This document shows, piece after piece, positions 9,549-19,088 of a stretch of 64,000 nucleotides of DNA (the stretch's first letter is position 1; every line of letters starts with the position of its first letter). The translations under genes were made by a program, and so were the position numbers. The DNA is taken from positions 16,538-80,537 of the forward strand of contig CAUDQR010000011.1 in assembly GCA_958451615.1 (NCBI GenBank), in the 5' to 3' direction. This DNA comes from an uncultured Collinsella sp. (GTDB lineage: Bacteria > Actinomycetota > Coriobacteriia > Coriobacteriales > Coriobacteriaceae). Below the pieces are notes generated by a model, which was given only the letters and a program-made list of their open reading frames with translations, was not told the DNA's origin and searched no databases.

Positions 9549-10375
9549 TGGCAGAGAAGAAGAAACTCTCTAAGAAAACGCTTGCCAAGTCGTTCCGCAA
9601 CTGGTCCTATGGCAACCTGACTTGCTTCTCGCAGGAGCACATGCAGACCTTCGGTTACCTGTGCGCCATGCTTCCGATCGTCGAGGAGCTCTACGACACG
9701 CCCGAGGAGCAGAAGCAGGCCCTCCAGACCTACTCCGCGTTCTTCAACACCGAGCCGCAGATCGGCACCATGATTGTCGGCGTCACCGCCGGCCTCGAGG
9801 AGGCTCGCGCAAACGGCGAGGCCATCGATGACGACGCCATCAACGGCATCCGCGCCGGCCTCATGGGCCCGCTCGCCGGCCTTGGCGACTCGCTGATCGT
9901 CGGTACCCTGATCCCGATCCTGCTCGGTATCGCCCTCGGTCTCTCGACCGGCGGCTCTCCGCTCGGTGCCATCTTCTATATTGTCGTGTGGAACCTGCTC
10001 ATGTTCCTTGGCATGCGCTTTGCCTACAACCAGGGCTATGAGCTCGGCGGCAAGGCGGTCGAGGCCCTCGTTGGCCCCAAGGCAAAGGCTCTTCGCGATT
10101 CCATCGTGATGGTCGGTACCATGGTCATCGGTGCCGTGGGCGCCACCTGGGTCTCCATCACCTGCAGCCCCAACCTGGTGCTGCCCGGTGGCGGTAAGTT
10201 CCAGGACACGCTCGATGGCATCTATCCGCACCTGCTGCCGATGATCTTCATCATCTTCTGCTGGTACATGATGACCAAGAAGAAGGTCAACCCCATCGTT
10301 ATGATGCTGATCCTCGTTGTGATCGCATTTGTGGGCGTTCTCATTGGCTTCTTCGACCCAGCACTGAGCTACTAG
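9548..10375 (+). CDS. PTS system mannose/fructose/sorbose family, IID component
   Basis: A 275-residue membrane subunit found only in the mannose-type PTS. The N-terminal half is amphipathic and conserved (SFRNWSYGNLTCFSQEHMQTFGYLCAMLPIVEELY); the Gly/Leu-rich middle (GLMGPLAGLGDSLIVGTLIPILLGIALGLS) and the last 50 residues are membrane embedded. It pairs with IIC to make the translocator. It is the last gene of the operon, which closes at the terminator 23 bases after its stop. Confidence 0.95.
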   Translation: MAEKKKLSKKTLAKSFRNWSYGNLTCFSQEHMQTFGYLCAMLPIVEELYDTPEEQKQALQTYSAFFNTEPQIGTMIVGVTAGLEEARANGEAIDDDAINGIRAGLMGPLAGLGDSLIVGTLIPILLGIALGLSTGGSPLGAIFYIVVWNLLMFLGMRFAYNQGYELGGKAVEALVGPKAKALRDSIVMVGTMVIGAVGATWVSITCSPNLVLPGGGKFQDTLDGIYPHLLPMIFIIFCWYMMTKKKVNPIVMMLILVVIAFVGVLIGFFDPALSY

Positions 10376-10397
10376 TCATCATCCCCTGGCCCCCTGT

Positions 10398-10435
10398 AAG
10401 GCCGTGCGGCCTCAACCGCACGGCCTTCTGATTTT
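10398..10435 (+). terminator. Terminator of the PTS operon
   Basis: A 12-bp stem AAGGCCGTGCGG/CCGCACGGCCTT (10398-10409 with 10416-10427) with loop CCTCAA is followed by a short T-rich stretch. Confidence 0.85.
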
Positions 10436-10571
10436 GCGCCGCCCTTCAAGGGCAATATGGCCAGCGACCTCCATCGCCTACACGACACCCGCTATATTGC
10501 TCTTGAAAGATGACGTATTCGATAAACGATGCACTTGCGCATGATGCACGCTTTGCACGAGGAGGACCCAT

Positions 10572-10898
10572 ATGCACGAGAAACACGGACACGACCTTTC
10601 GCGCGACGACTTGATCCGCGAGGCAAAGATGCAGACCGATGCTATTCAGCGGCTCAACGTTTGGCTGCGCCTGGGCTATTCGCTCGTGGCTATTGGCTTT
10701 TTGGTGGGGATGTGGGGTATGCAGGGCGGCCCCGGCTGGGGCGTCCCCGCGGGCATCGTGTGCCTGGTGGTGGGCACTCCGCTTTCGATTGTGCTTAAGG
10801 TTGGCACGACCAACGCCAAAAAGAATGTTGAGCGTATGCTCGAGGCCGCGGGTATCGACGTTGAGGAGCTTATGCGACGCAAGAAGGACGAGCAATAG
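10572..10898 (+). CDS. Small two-span membrane protein of unknown function
   Basis: A 108-residue protein. A charged N-terminus (MHEKHGHDLSRDDLIREAKMQ) is followed by two hydrophobic segments at about residues 33-50 and 58-76, joined by a short Gly/Pro turn, and then a charged helical tail rich in K/E/R. The hairpin topology would place both ends in the cytoplasm. GAGGAGG sits upstream of ATG 10572, a strong ribosome site, so it is very probably translated. I do not recognise the family. It stands alone between the PTS operon and the MarR gene. Confidence 0.8.
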   Translation: MHEKHGHDLSRDDLIREAKMQTDAIQRLNVWLRLGYSLVAIGFLVGMWGMQGGPGWGVPAGIVCLVVGTPLSIVLKVGTTNAKKNVERMLEAAGIDVEELMRRKKDEQ

Positions 10899-10966
10899 AC
10901 TTCCGCGTTGGGGTATCATAAATAATTGTTGCGAATGTTAACTAATGTACGGCAAATGACGGTTTT

Positions 10967-11443
10967 ATGGCCCTTCTAGAGTTGCAAAGGACAATATCCC
11001 CAGTGGATTACGATGACGTCGCTCGAAAACTGATTGTGTACTCACGTTCCCTTGCCAAGGGATCCTTGAGTGCTGCCGGCGGCGCCAGTGTGGGCGAGGC
11101 ACCGGTTTTACAGTATCTATCGGGTATTGACGGTGATGTCATTCCCTCCGAGATTGCCAAGAAGCTGAAATTCTCCCGTGCGCGCACGTCGCATATCTTG
11201 GATTCACTCGAGAGTAAGGGTTACGTTCAGCGCAGGACTGATCCAAACGATCGTCGGCGTGTGCTGGTGAGCATTACCGAGGAAGGCCGTGATTTCGCGG
11301 CGAAAAAAAATGCCGAGAGTGTGGCATCGCTCTCGAAACAACTCTCGGCGCTCGGCGAGCACGATGCCCAGGAGCTCGTGCGCATCCTGAATAAAGCTTA
11401 CAGCCTTACCTATGATGCCGACGACTACCTGGACAATCTATAA
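10967..11443 (+). CDS. MarR-family transcriptional regulator
   Basis: A 158-residue winged-helix protein. The recognition region is visible as IPSEIAKKLKFSRARTSHILDSLESKGYVQRRTDPNDRRRVLVSITEEGR, which includes the wing with the conserved D-x-R-R. N- and C-terminal helices would form the dimer interface. MarR proteins usually repress a neighbouring gene and are released by small aromatic ligands. The nearest candidate target is the GH31 gene downstream, whose 514-base upstream region contains palindromes, but this is only inferred from position. The ATG at 10967 has a poor Shine-Dalgarno, so the true start is moderately certain. Confidence 0.85.
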   Translation: MALLELQRTISPVDYDDVARKLIVYSRSLAKGSLSAAGGASVGEAPVLQYLSGIDGDVIPSEIAKKLKFSRARTSHILDSLESKGYVQRRTDPNDRRRVLVSITEEGRDFAAKKNAESVASLSKQLSALGEHDAQELVRILNKAYSLTYDADDYLDNL

Positions 11444-11585
11444 GGATAAAGACAGACATTTAGGTGCATCTTGAAATGCACCCGGGACAGTTGTGCCCAT
11501 CAGCCACCGTCAACATCTCATTCCAAACCAAATCAGCCAACGTACGTCATGGCAATCCCCGGTAGGTTGCAGGATGGCGGCTGAG

Positions 11586-11631
11586 CCTTTCCCTCGGGAA
11601 ACTTCGCGAAGCCCAGTTCCCGAGGGAAAGG
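11586..11631. promoter_or_regulatory. 15-bp palindrome in the long GH31 upstream region
   Basis: CCTTTCCCTCGGGAA (11586-11600) is exactly complementary to 11617-11631 across a 16-base spacer. The wider stretch 11444-11957 has no gene. It also holds a small hairpin near 11463-11482 and several ATTGGTAT-type words (about 11674 and 11692-11700) in an AT-richer section that probably contains the promoter. No T tract follows the palindrome, so an operator or RNA structure is as likely as a terminator. Confidence 0.5.
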
Positions 11632-11899
11632 TATGGTCTGTGTAATACCAGACAAACAGTACATTTTTGCTAGATTGGTATTTGACTGAAGAACCAATTG
11701 GTATGGCTTATTAAGCCCACCTTGCCGTTGACGCTTATTTTGCTGCCGCTGGGAGAATTCCGAACTTGGGTGCGCAAGTGCTCCCATATGTTGATATGAC
11801 CTAGTAGGTGGCTATCTGGTTACTACCAGTTGGCCCCTTGGTAACGGGTGGCCCCCATTGTGCGGAATGTACCGAACATCTCCGTTTGATACGTTTTCC

Positions 11900-11938
11900 C
11901 ATGCTGCCGGGGGGGGGCGTCCTCGGCACCTCAGCATG
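11900..11938 (+). promoter_or_regulatory. G9 homopolymer inside a 5' UTR hairpin of the GH31 gene
   Basis: CATGCTG (11900-11906) pairs with CAGCATG (11932-11938) around a loop that contains nine consecutive G (11909-11917). The structure ends 19 bases before the GH31 start codon, just ahead of the AAAGGAG ribosome site. Such a tract can slip in length during replication. Confidence 0.55.
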
Positions 11939-11957
11939 TCGGAAGAAAGGAGACCAG

Positions 11958-14900
11958 ATGCGCAGGAATTCCATTTTTACGAAACGGTGGGTGAAGGGAA
12001 GCGCGGTCCTCGTTGCCACTGCAGCGACGCTCGTGTTTGCCAATCCCCAGCAGGCGATTGCCACGCCACTCAAGGGCGTCGACTCGGCGACCGTGTCCCA
12101 GTCTGCCTCGAATGTCGTCGACATCGATTTCGCTGACGGCATCAAGGGCCGTATTACGTTCCTCGAGGACGGTATTTTCCGTTATAACGTCGACCCCAAG
12201 GGTGAGTTTTCCGAGTACGCCACGCCGCGTAGTAAGTCCCACACGGCTAAGATCCAGGCTCAGCCCGATACCTCGGACACCTACAGCAAGCCGAGTGCGA
12301 CGGTTGCCGACAAGGGCGACACTATCGAGATCACCGGCGGAAAGGCGACCGTGATCCTGGACAAGGCGACTGGCAAGATGAGTATCAAGTCAGGCGACCG
12401 TGTCGTGGTTTCCGAGTCCGCGTCCCTCGACCTTGATAAGAAGGGTACCGTCCAGACGCTCGCCAAGGAGAAGTCCGAGAACTTCTTTGGCGGCGGCACC
12501 CAGAACGGACGCTTCCTGCACACCAACCAGACCATCGCCATCTCCAACACGAACAACTGGACCGATGGCGGCGTTGCCTCGCCCAACCCGTTTTATTGGA
12601 CGAGTGACGGCTACGGCGTACTCCGAAACACGTTTGCAGAGGGTTCCTACGACTTCGGTTCCACGGACTCATCGACGGTCACGACTTTGCACAGCGAGAA
12701 TGAGTTTGATGCCTACTACTTCGTGGCGACCAACGAGGGCGCTTCGAACGTGGCAACCGAGATGCTGCAGGACTACTACAAGGTGACCGGTAACCCGGTA
12801 CTGCTGCCCGAGTACGGGTTCTACCTTGGTCATCTTAATGCCTATAACCGTGATGGCTGGTCAACGACCTCGGGTCAAAAGAAGTGGGAGACCAAGGGCA
12901 GCAAGTCCTCGAGCGAGAAGGGCGACGTTAAGTACGAGTCTGGCATGTCGACGGGCTACAAGCTCGACGGCACACTTGCGGCCGAGACGCTCAACGGTGA
13001 GGGCCCTACGGTTGATACCGAGAACATGAAAGCGACCGATTTCGACCGCCAGTTCTCTGCTCGTCAGGTTATCGATGACTACGAGGACAACGACATGCCG
13101 CTCGGCTGGTTCCTGCCGAACGACGGTTACGGCGCCGGCTATGGCCAGAACGGTTACTACAAGACCGGCGGCGTCAACTCCGACGGAGCGAGCTCGGCCG
13201 ACCGTCTTAACGCTGTGCGTGCCAATGTCGACAACCTTAAGAAGTTCACCGAGTATGCCAACTCCAAGGGTGTGAGCACGGGCTTGTGGACCCAGTCCAA
13301 CCTTGAGCCCGACAGCAACCCTGAGACCCCGTGGCATCTGCTTCGCGACTTCGACGCCGAGGTCAAGACGGGAGGCATCACTACCCTTAAGACCGACGTT
13401 GCCTGGGTTGGATCTGGCTACTCCTTTGGTCTTAATGGCATCAAGACAGCTTATGACACGGTGACGACCGGCGCTAACAAGCGCCCCAACATCATCACGC
13501 TCGATGGTTGGGCCGGCACGCAGCGCTTTGGTGGCATTTGGACCGGCGACCAGTATGGCGGTAACTGGGAGTACATTCGCTTCCATATCCCCACGTATAT
13601 CGGTCAGAGTCTTTCGGGCAACCCCAACATCGGCTCCGACATGGATGGCATCTTTGGCGGCGACCCCATCATCTCTGCGCGTGACTACCAGTGGAAGACG
13701 TTCACGCCCTCTATGCTTGACATGGACGGTTGGGGCACCTACCGTAAATCGCCCATGACGCACGGCGATCCCTACACAGGCATCTCGCGCTTCTACCTCA
13801 AGCTCAAGGCGCAGCTCATGCCCTATATCTACACGAGCGCGGCCTCGGCGGCCAACATCGACACGGGTAACGGCGATGCCGGCCTGCCCATGATCCGCGC
13901 CATGCTGCTTTCCGACAACTCCGAGTACGCCGCAAGCACTTCGACGCAGTACCAGTATATGTTCGGTGAGAACTTCCTAGTGGCACCGGTGTATCAGGAT
14001 ACCCAGGCAGACGAGAACGGCAACGACATTCGCAATGGGATTTACCTCCCCAACTACGGCACCGACGAGAATCCCACCATCTGGATCGATTACTTCTCGG
14101 GTAAGCAGTATCGCGGCGGCCAGGTTCTCAACAACTACGAGGCTCCGCTTTGGAAGCTGCCGCTGTTTGTGAAGGCCAACGCTATCGTGCCGATGTACGC
14201 CGAGAACAACAACCCCGAGGCCGTGAGCGACACCAACACCAAGGGTACCGACCGCAGCCAGCGTATCGTCGAGTTCTTCGCCACCGAGGGCGACGGCACC
14301 TTTACGCAGTACGAGGACGACGGCTCCTCCATCGAGAACAACACGACTGAGGACGATTCCTACGGCACGATCGACAATATCTCCTACGGTGAGCATGTGA
14401 GCACCGTCTACAGCTCCAAGGCCGCAGGCGGCACCGCGACCTTTACCGCCGAGGCCTCGCAGGGCGGCTACAACGGCTACGACTCCAACCGCACCACGAC
14501 CTTCGTGGCCAATGTGTCCGCCAAGCCCACGAGCGTTGTCGCCAAGAACGGCGGATCCGCACTCAACGTGGTTGAGGTCGACTCGCAGGAGACCTTTGAC
14601 GCCGCGACCCCCGAGGCCGGCCAGGCGGTCTACTTCTACAGCGAGACCCCCAACCTCAACCACTACGGCAGCGATGCGGACGGCACCGAGGCCGAGCAGG
14701 GCGAGAGCTTCAACAACACCAAGATCACCACGAACCCCAAGGTCTACGTCAAGTTCGCGAAGACCGATGTTGCTGCAGCGGCGCAGACGCTTGAGCTGGG
14801 CGGTTTCGTGAACGCCGACGCCACGCTCACAGCCGATCGCCTCAACGAGAACCTCTCCGCACCCACGAACCTTGCTGCCCCCGAGGACGCCACGACCCCA

Positions 14901-17900
14901 ACGAGCATCAAGCTCACCTGGGGAAAGGTCGATGGTGCTACCTCCTACGACCTTAAGGTCGACGGCACTGTGTTTGCCGTGGGTGATGCGGCCGAGTTCA
15001 CGCACACCGACCTCGCCTACAATAGCAAGCACACCTACCAGATTCGTTCGCGCAACGCCGAAGGTTACTCCGCCTGGAGCGATGTGCTCGAGGCGAACTC
15101 CGCACTCGATCCGTGGCGGAACGTCCCCGACGCCGAGGAAATCACCTGGGAGGGCTCACTTTACGGCAGCCATAAGGCCGAGCTCGCCTTCGACCATGAG
15201 TTCCAGTCGGGCGACGGCGGTTTCCACTCCGGTGGCAACGATCTGGGCAAGGCGCTTACCGTTGACTATGGACGCGCTTACAAGCTCGATAAGCTCGAGT
15301 ACTATCCGCGCGATGACGCCGGCAACGGCACCGTGACCAAGATGCGTGTTGAGACGAGTCTCGATGGCGTCCACTGGACGAGCCAGGAGGTCGATTGGGC
15401 ACGTTCCGCTGATTGTAAGACGGTAGCGTTTGACGGCACCGTGGCCGCCCGTTACGTGCGCATGACACCGCTCGCCTCGGTCGGCAATTTCTTCTCCGCG
15501 TCCGAGATTGCCATCTACAAGACCGACGGCACGGATGGCTTCGCCGTGGGCTCCAACCTCAACAAGGCCACGATCTCCGACGGAGACTACTCCAACATGA
15601 AGAACTATCTGGGCCTCGAGAATCGCGAGCCCGATACCCCGACGTTCGGTTCGCAGATCCGCGACCACTTCGCCGACCTCAACGATAACGGCGTTTACGA
15701 CGTCTACGATTACTCGTTCACCATGGCGGGTCTTGACGGCGGCACTAAACAAAAGGGCAAGGTCGCAGGTTCGCTCGCGGTGATTCCGAGCAAGACCGAG
15801 GTCGAGGCCGGTGATGAGATCACCGTTGATGTCTATGCGGCCGACGCCAAGAACGTCAACGCCCTGGGCGCCCTCGTCAACTTCAAGAGCGACCAGTTCG
15901 AGTTTGTGTCCGAGAGCATCGCGCAGGACGGCTCGACTGCCGGCATGGAGAACCTGTCTCGCGAGAAGGTCCAGTTCGTGGACGGAACGCAGACTATCAA
16001 TCTCGCCTTTGCCAACCGCGGCGATGGCAGGCTCTACAACGGTACTGGCGCGGTGGCGAGTTTCAAGCTCAAGGCCAAGACCGCCGGAAAGGTCGAACTG
16101 CCCTCGACATCTTGGCTTATCGGCCCGGCATGCGACGCACTTGAGTTTGCGAGCGACGGCACGGTGACGATGCCGGACGTTCCTCAGCCAACGGTCGCCG
16201 AGTACGCCCAGGATGCCTTCAACATCACGATGACCAACGATGAGCTCACGACCGACGACGGGACCAACGTCGAGAAACTTATCCAGCAGAAGAGCTATAA
16301 CGCGCTGTTCGATAATAACGAGGGCGACAACGGCTTTGAGTTCCTGTGGAACTGGAGTGGCAACTGGGACAGCGAGGGTAAGCTACCGAGTTACGTGAAG
16401 CTTCCCACCACGATGACATTCGCATTTAAGACGCCGTCGAAACTCGATAGCGTCGAGGTCGTTAACCGCAACGGCGGCAACGGAACCGTACAGAAGATCA
16501 AGGCCGTCGTGACGTTCGAGGATGGCTCGATCCAAGAGTTCGCGGGCGGGGAGTACGATTCCTTCCTGGCTCGCTACGCCTTTGACCTCTCTGCCGAGAA
16601 CAAGGGCAAGAAGGCGACCAAGGTCGAGGTCACGCCGCTTGAGGCATCGGGTGACCAGATGCTCACACTGCGTGAGGTCAACTTCAACTACACGCAGGGT
16701 GTCGAGGCCATCGAGGGTGTCGAGCTAGGCAAGAACCAGACCGAGTTCTTTGAAGGCGACATTACGCCCGTCGACGCCAAGGCTACGCCTGAGAGCGCTG
16801 GCTACCCCTATGTGACGGTCGAGAGCTCCGACCCCTCTGTGGTAAGCGTCTCCGCTGTTCAGGCTGGCGATAGCGTGAGCTACTACCTGCGTGCCAACAA
16901 GGCCGGCAAGGCAAAGATCACGGTGGCGTCGGTACTCGACCCCTCCAAGACCGCATCCTATGAGGTCGAGGTCAAGGCTGGTGTCGATACCTCTGCGCTC
17001 GTGGCAGCGCTTTCCAAGGCCGCGGGCTACAGCGAGTCCGTCTACACCAAGGATTCCTATGCAGCTCTCACCACTGCGGTCGAGGCGGCTCGGAAGCTCC
17101 TCGACAGCGGCCAGGGCAGCTATAGCAAGAAGGATGTCGCAGACGCCACTGCCAAGATCGAGAAGGCAATCGACGGCCTCAAGATGCGCCCTGTCGATGA
17201 GAAGATCCTCATCAACACGCCCGAGAACCGCAAGAACGTCAAGGTGGCCGACTTCTCGAGTGAGGCCGACTACGAGGGCAGCAACGCCGTCAACGCTCTC
17301 GACGGCGACGAGCGGACGCTTTGGCACAGCGACTGGGCCCATGGGACCGGTATGCCCCAGTATCTGAGTGTCGACCTGGGCCGCGACTACGATCTCACCG
17401 ACGTTACATTCCTGCCGCGCCAGGACGGCGGCACTAACGGCGATATCTTCGAGGCCGAGATACTGGTCTCCGACACTGCCGACGGTTATGAGATGGGCAC
17501 CGCCGCGTCGATGGGTACGTTCGCCTTCGACAACGACGGCCGCGTGCTCACCGACCGTGGCGACTGGAAGCAGATGAGCTTTGGCGCCGCGCGCGGTCGC
17601 TACGTGACCGTCAAGGTGATTCACGCCGGCGGTGGCGACGTTGATGCCTACTGCAGCATGGCGGAGCTCAAGTTCTACGGTACGGCCGTCCCCGATCCGG
17701 TGGCGAAGGATGATCTCGCTACCGCGATCGAAAAGGTTGATGCCGAGGTTGCTGCCGGCGACCTCAAGGCCGGTGACTACACCGAGGCCTCCTGGACGGC
17801 GCTCGAGAACGCCCTGGCGAGCGCCCGCGCCATCTTGAGCGATGAGGACGCCACGCAGGACGAGGTCGACCAGGCGCTCAGGGCGCTCGAGAGCGCCCGC

Positions 17901-18371
17901 GGCGCGCTCGAGAAGACCCCGGTGGTCCCGGTCGAGAATCCGACTAAGAAGCAGCTCAAGGCCCTGGTCAAGCAGGCGAAGGAGACTGACACCAGGGGCA
18001 AGACGGACGAGTCTGTCAAGGCCCTGACGGATGCCATTACCTACGCCGAGGACATCTTGGGTGATGAGAATGCTTCCGACACCCAGCTCCAGGCGGCCTA
18101 TGACCAGCTCAAGCTGGCCATTGAGAGCCTCAGGGATGCCGACTCCGGCAACCAGGGCGGCTCGGGCAACCAGGGTTCCGGCAATGGCTCGAACGGCGGC
18201 AACCAGGCGGGCAAGCCCGCAGGCGACAAGGCCCAGGGCAGCAAGAAGAACGGTTCGGCGATCCCCAATACCGGCGACCAGACGGCGGCGACCGTCGTGA
18301 CCGTCGGTGGTCTCGGCGCCATCATCGCCGCGATCGGCGCTTTCTTCCATCGTCGCAGCAAGGCCAAGTAG
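11958..18371 (+). CDS. Secreted, wall-anchored multidomain GH31 glycosidase (candidate alpha-N-acetylgalactosaminidase)
   Basis: The mature product has 2137 residues from ATG 11958 (AAAGGAG upstream; signal peptide residues 1-36, ending near QQAIA). In order: GH31 N-terminal beta domain and TIM barrel (to about 780) with the likely nucleophile Asp480 in TLKTDVAWVG and acid/base Asp531 in IWTGDQYGG; fn3 (about 967-1050); CBM32/F5-8C (1055-1190); dockerin-like (1193-1262, DLNDNGVYDVYDYS); cohesin-like (1270-1408); a second discoidin-like region (1415-1582); a BIG2-like domain (1583-1675); FIVAR; CBM32 (1753-1911); two more FIVAR; and a sorting signal IPNTG at 2102 with a hydrophobic tail and RRSKAK. 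The catalytic motif differs from the WxDMNE of alpha-glucosidases and resembles GH31 alpha-GalNAc-ases with similar accessory domains. Mucin or Tn-type glycans are the inferred target; specificity is not proven. Confidence 0.9.
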   Translation: MRRNSIFTKRWVKGSAVLVATAATLVFANPQQAIATPLKGVDSATVSQSASNVVDIDFADGIKGRITFLEDGIFRYNVDPKGEFSEYATPRSKSHTAKIQAQPDTSDTYSKPSATVADKGDTIEITGGKATVILDKATGKMSIKSGDRVVVSESASLDLDKKGTVQTLAKEKSENFFGGGTQNGRFLHTNQTIAISNTNNWTDGGVASPNPFYWTSDGYGVLRNTFAEGSYDFGSTDSSTVTTLHSENEFDAYYFVATNEGASNVATEMLQDYYKVTGNPVLLPEYGFYLGHLNAYNRDGWSTTSGQKKWETKGSKSSSEKGDVKYESGMSTGYKLDGTLAAETLNGEGPTVDTENMKATDFDRQFSARQVIDDYEDNDMPLGWFLPNDGYGAGYGQNGYYKTGGVNSDGASSADRLNAVRANVDNLKKFTEYANSKGVSTGLWTQSNLEPDSNPETPWHLLRDFDAEVKTGGITTLKTDVAWVGSGYSFGLNGIKTAYDTVTTGANKRPNIITLDGWAGTQRFGGIWTGDQYGGNWEYIRFHIPTYIGQSLSGNPNIGSDMDGIFGGDPIISARDYQWKTFTPSMLDMDGWGTYRKSPMTHGDPYTGISRFYLKLKAQLMPYIYTSAASAANIDTGNGDAGLPMIRAMLLSDNSEYAASTSTQYQYMFGENFLVAPVYQDTQADENGNDIRNGIYLPNYGTDENPTIWIDYFSGKQYRGGQVLNNYEAPLWKLPLFVKANAIVPMYAENNNPEAVSDTNTKGTDRSQRIVEFFATEGDGTFTQYEDDGSSIENNTTEDDSYGTIDNISYGEHVSTVYSSKAAGGTATFTAEASQGGYNGYDSNRTTTFVANVSAKPTSVVAKNGGSALNVVEVDSQETFDAATPEAGQAVYFYSETPNLNHYGSDADGTEAEQGESFNNTKITTNPKVYVKFAKTDVAAAAQTLELGGFVNADATLTADRLNENLSAPTNLAAPEDATTPTSIKLTWGKVDGATSYDLKVDGTVFAVGDAAEFTHTDLAYNSKHTYQIRSRNAEGYSAWSDVLEANSALDPWRNVPDAEEITWEGSLYGSHKAELAFDHEFQSGDGGFHSGGNDLGKALTVDYGRAYKLDKLEYYPRDDAGNGTVTKMRVETSLDGVHWTSQEVDWARSADCKTVAFDGTVAARYVRMTPLASVGNFFSASEIAIYKTDGTDGFAVGSNLNKATISDGDYSNMKNYLGLENREPDTPTFGSQIRDHFADLNDNGVYDVYDYSFTMAGLDGGTKQKGKVAGSLAVIPSKTEVEAGDEITVDVYAADAKNVNALGALVNFKSDQFEFVSESIAQDGSTAGMENLSREKVQFVDGTQTINLAFANRGDGRLYNGTGAVASFKLKAKTAGKVELPSTSWLIGPACDALEFASDGTVTMPDVPQPTVAEYAQDAFNITMTNDELTTDDGTNVEKLIQQKSYNALFDNNEGDNGFEFLWNWSGNWDSEGKLPSYVKLPTTMTFAFKTPSKLDSVEVVNRNGGNGTVQKIKAVVTFEDGSIQEFAGGEYDSFLARYAFDLSAENKGKKATKVEVTPLEASGDQMLTLREVNFNYTQGVEAIEGVELGKNQTEFFEGDITPVDAKATPESAGYPYVTVESSDPSVVSVSAVQAGDSVSYYLRANKAGKAKITVASVLDPSKTASYEVEVKAGVDTSALVAALSKAAGYSESVYTKDSYAALTTAVEAARKLLDSGQGSYSKKDVADATAKIEKAIDGLKMRPVDEKILINTPENRKNVKVADFSSEADYEGSNAVNALDGDERTLWHSDWAHGTGMPQYLSVDLGRDYDLTDVTFLPRQDGGTNGDIFEAEILVSDTADGYEMGTAASMGTFAFDNDGRVLTDRGDWKQMSFGAARGRYVTVKVIHAGGGDVDAYCSMAELKFYGTAVPDPVAKDDLATAIEKVDAEVAAGDLKAGDYTEASWTALENALASARAILSDEDATQDEVDQALRALESARGALEKTPVVPVENPTKKQLKALVKQAKETDTRGKTDESVKALTDAITYAEDILGDENASDTQLQAAYDQLKLAIESLRDADSGNQGGSGNQGSGNGSNGGNQAGKPAGDKAQGSKKNGSAIPNTGDQTAATVVTVGGLGAIIAAIGAFFHRRSKAK

Positions 18372-18390
18372 CCCCAGCAACAGCTAAGCA

Positions 18391-18433
18391 AGCGTGCCCG
18401 CCGTCCCACCCAAGGACGGTGGGCATGCTTTTT
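18391..18433 (+). terminator. Terminator of the GH31 gene
   Basis: A 16-bp stem with G-U pairs (18391-18406 with 18414-18429, AGCGTGCCCGCCGTCC against GGACGGTGGGCATGCT) is followed by TTTT. Confidence 0.85.
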
Positions 18434-18588
18434 GAATGTAGGCGGAAAGCTCCGACCCTTCGGCCTTAATCTCGCAAAGCATTCCGTCTCTCACCGAACA
18501 CATCGGCATCGGTGGCTATACTTGAATTATTTGCAGTTAAGGGTCGCGGATTCGCTGCGTCACCGCTCTCAACAGGAGGTCTATGTTT

Positions 18589-19053
18589 ATGGCAGATCAG
18601 AAGCCGGTTGTCGGGATCATCATGGGTTCCAAGTCCGATCTGGGCGTTATGGAAGGCTGCACCGCCGAGCTCGAGGCACTGGGTGTGCCCTATGAGCTCG
18701 TCATTGCGAGCGCGCACCGCACGCCGGCGAAGGTCCACGACTGGGCTTCGACTGCCGCCGATCGCGGTATCAAAGTGATTATCGCCGCCGCCGGCAAGGC
18801 CGCTCACTTGGGTGGTGTCGTGGCTGCCTTTACGCCGCTGCCGGTTATCGGCGTGCCTATGAAGACGAGTGACCTGGGCGGTATGGATTCGCTGCTGTCG
18901 ATGGTGCAGATGCCTTCGGGCGTGCCCGTGGCCTGCGTTGCCATCAACGGTGCCAAGAACGCCGCCATCTATGCCACACAGATTCTGGGTGCTTGCGACC
19001 CCGAGTACCGCAAGGTTATCGAGAAGATGAAGCAGGAGATGGCTGACGCCTAA
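18589..19053 (+). CDS. purE: N5-carboxyaminoimidazole ribonucleotide mutase (PurE)
   Basis: A 154-residue enzyme of purine synthesis that moves the carboxylate of N5-CAIR to carbon 4. The motifs are GSKSDLGVM, SAHRTP and AAHLGGVVAAFTPLPVIGVP; the SAHRTP histidine is the catalytic one in class I PurE. The glycine loop reads AAGKAAHLGG instead of the usual GGAAHLPG, a small departure. I chose ATG 18589 because AGGAGG (18574-18579) is nine bases away; the ATG at 18583 would be only three bases from it. No purK is adjacent; purF, purM and purN follow within 7 kb but as separate units. Confidence 0.94.
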   Translation: MADQKPVVGIIMGSKSDLGVMEGCTAELEALGVPYELVIASAHRTPAKVHDWASTAADRGIKVIIAAAGKAAHLGGVVAAFTPLPVIGVPMKTSDLGGMDSLLSMVQMPSGVPVACVAINGAKNAAIYATQILGACDPEYRKVIEKMKQEMADA

Positions 19054-19088
19054 GCGTTCCGCCGTTTCACCGCAGTATAAGGAGAGCC

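Noticed and set aside
8130..10375. Assigning the PTS to a specific sugar such as N-acetylgalactosamine because of the nearby GH31
   Set aside because: The link is attractive, but neither the IIB/IIC sequence nor operon content fixes the substrate; the two loci are separate transcription units.
11808..11957. Upstream extension of the GH31 frame beginning MAIWLLPVG
   Set aside because: It crosses the G9 tract and lacks a ribosome site, while ATG 11958 has AAAGGAG and starts a perfect signal peptide.
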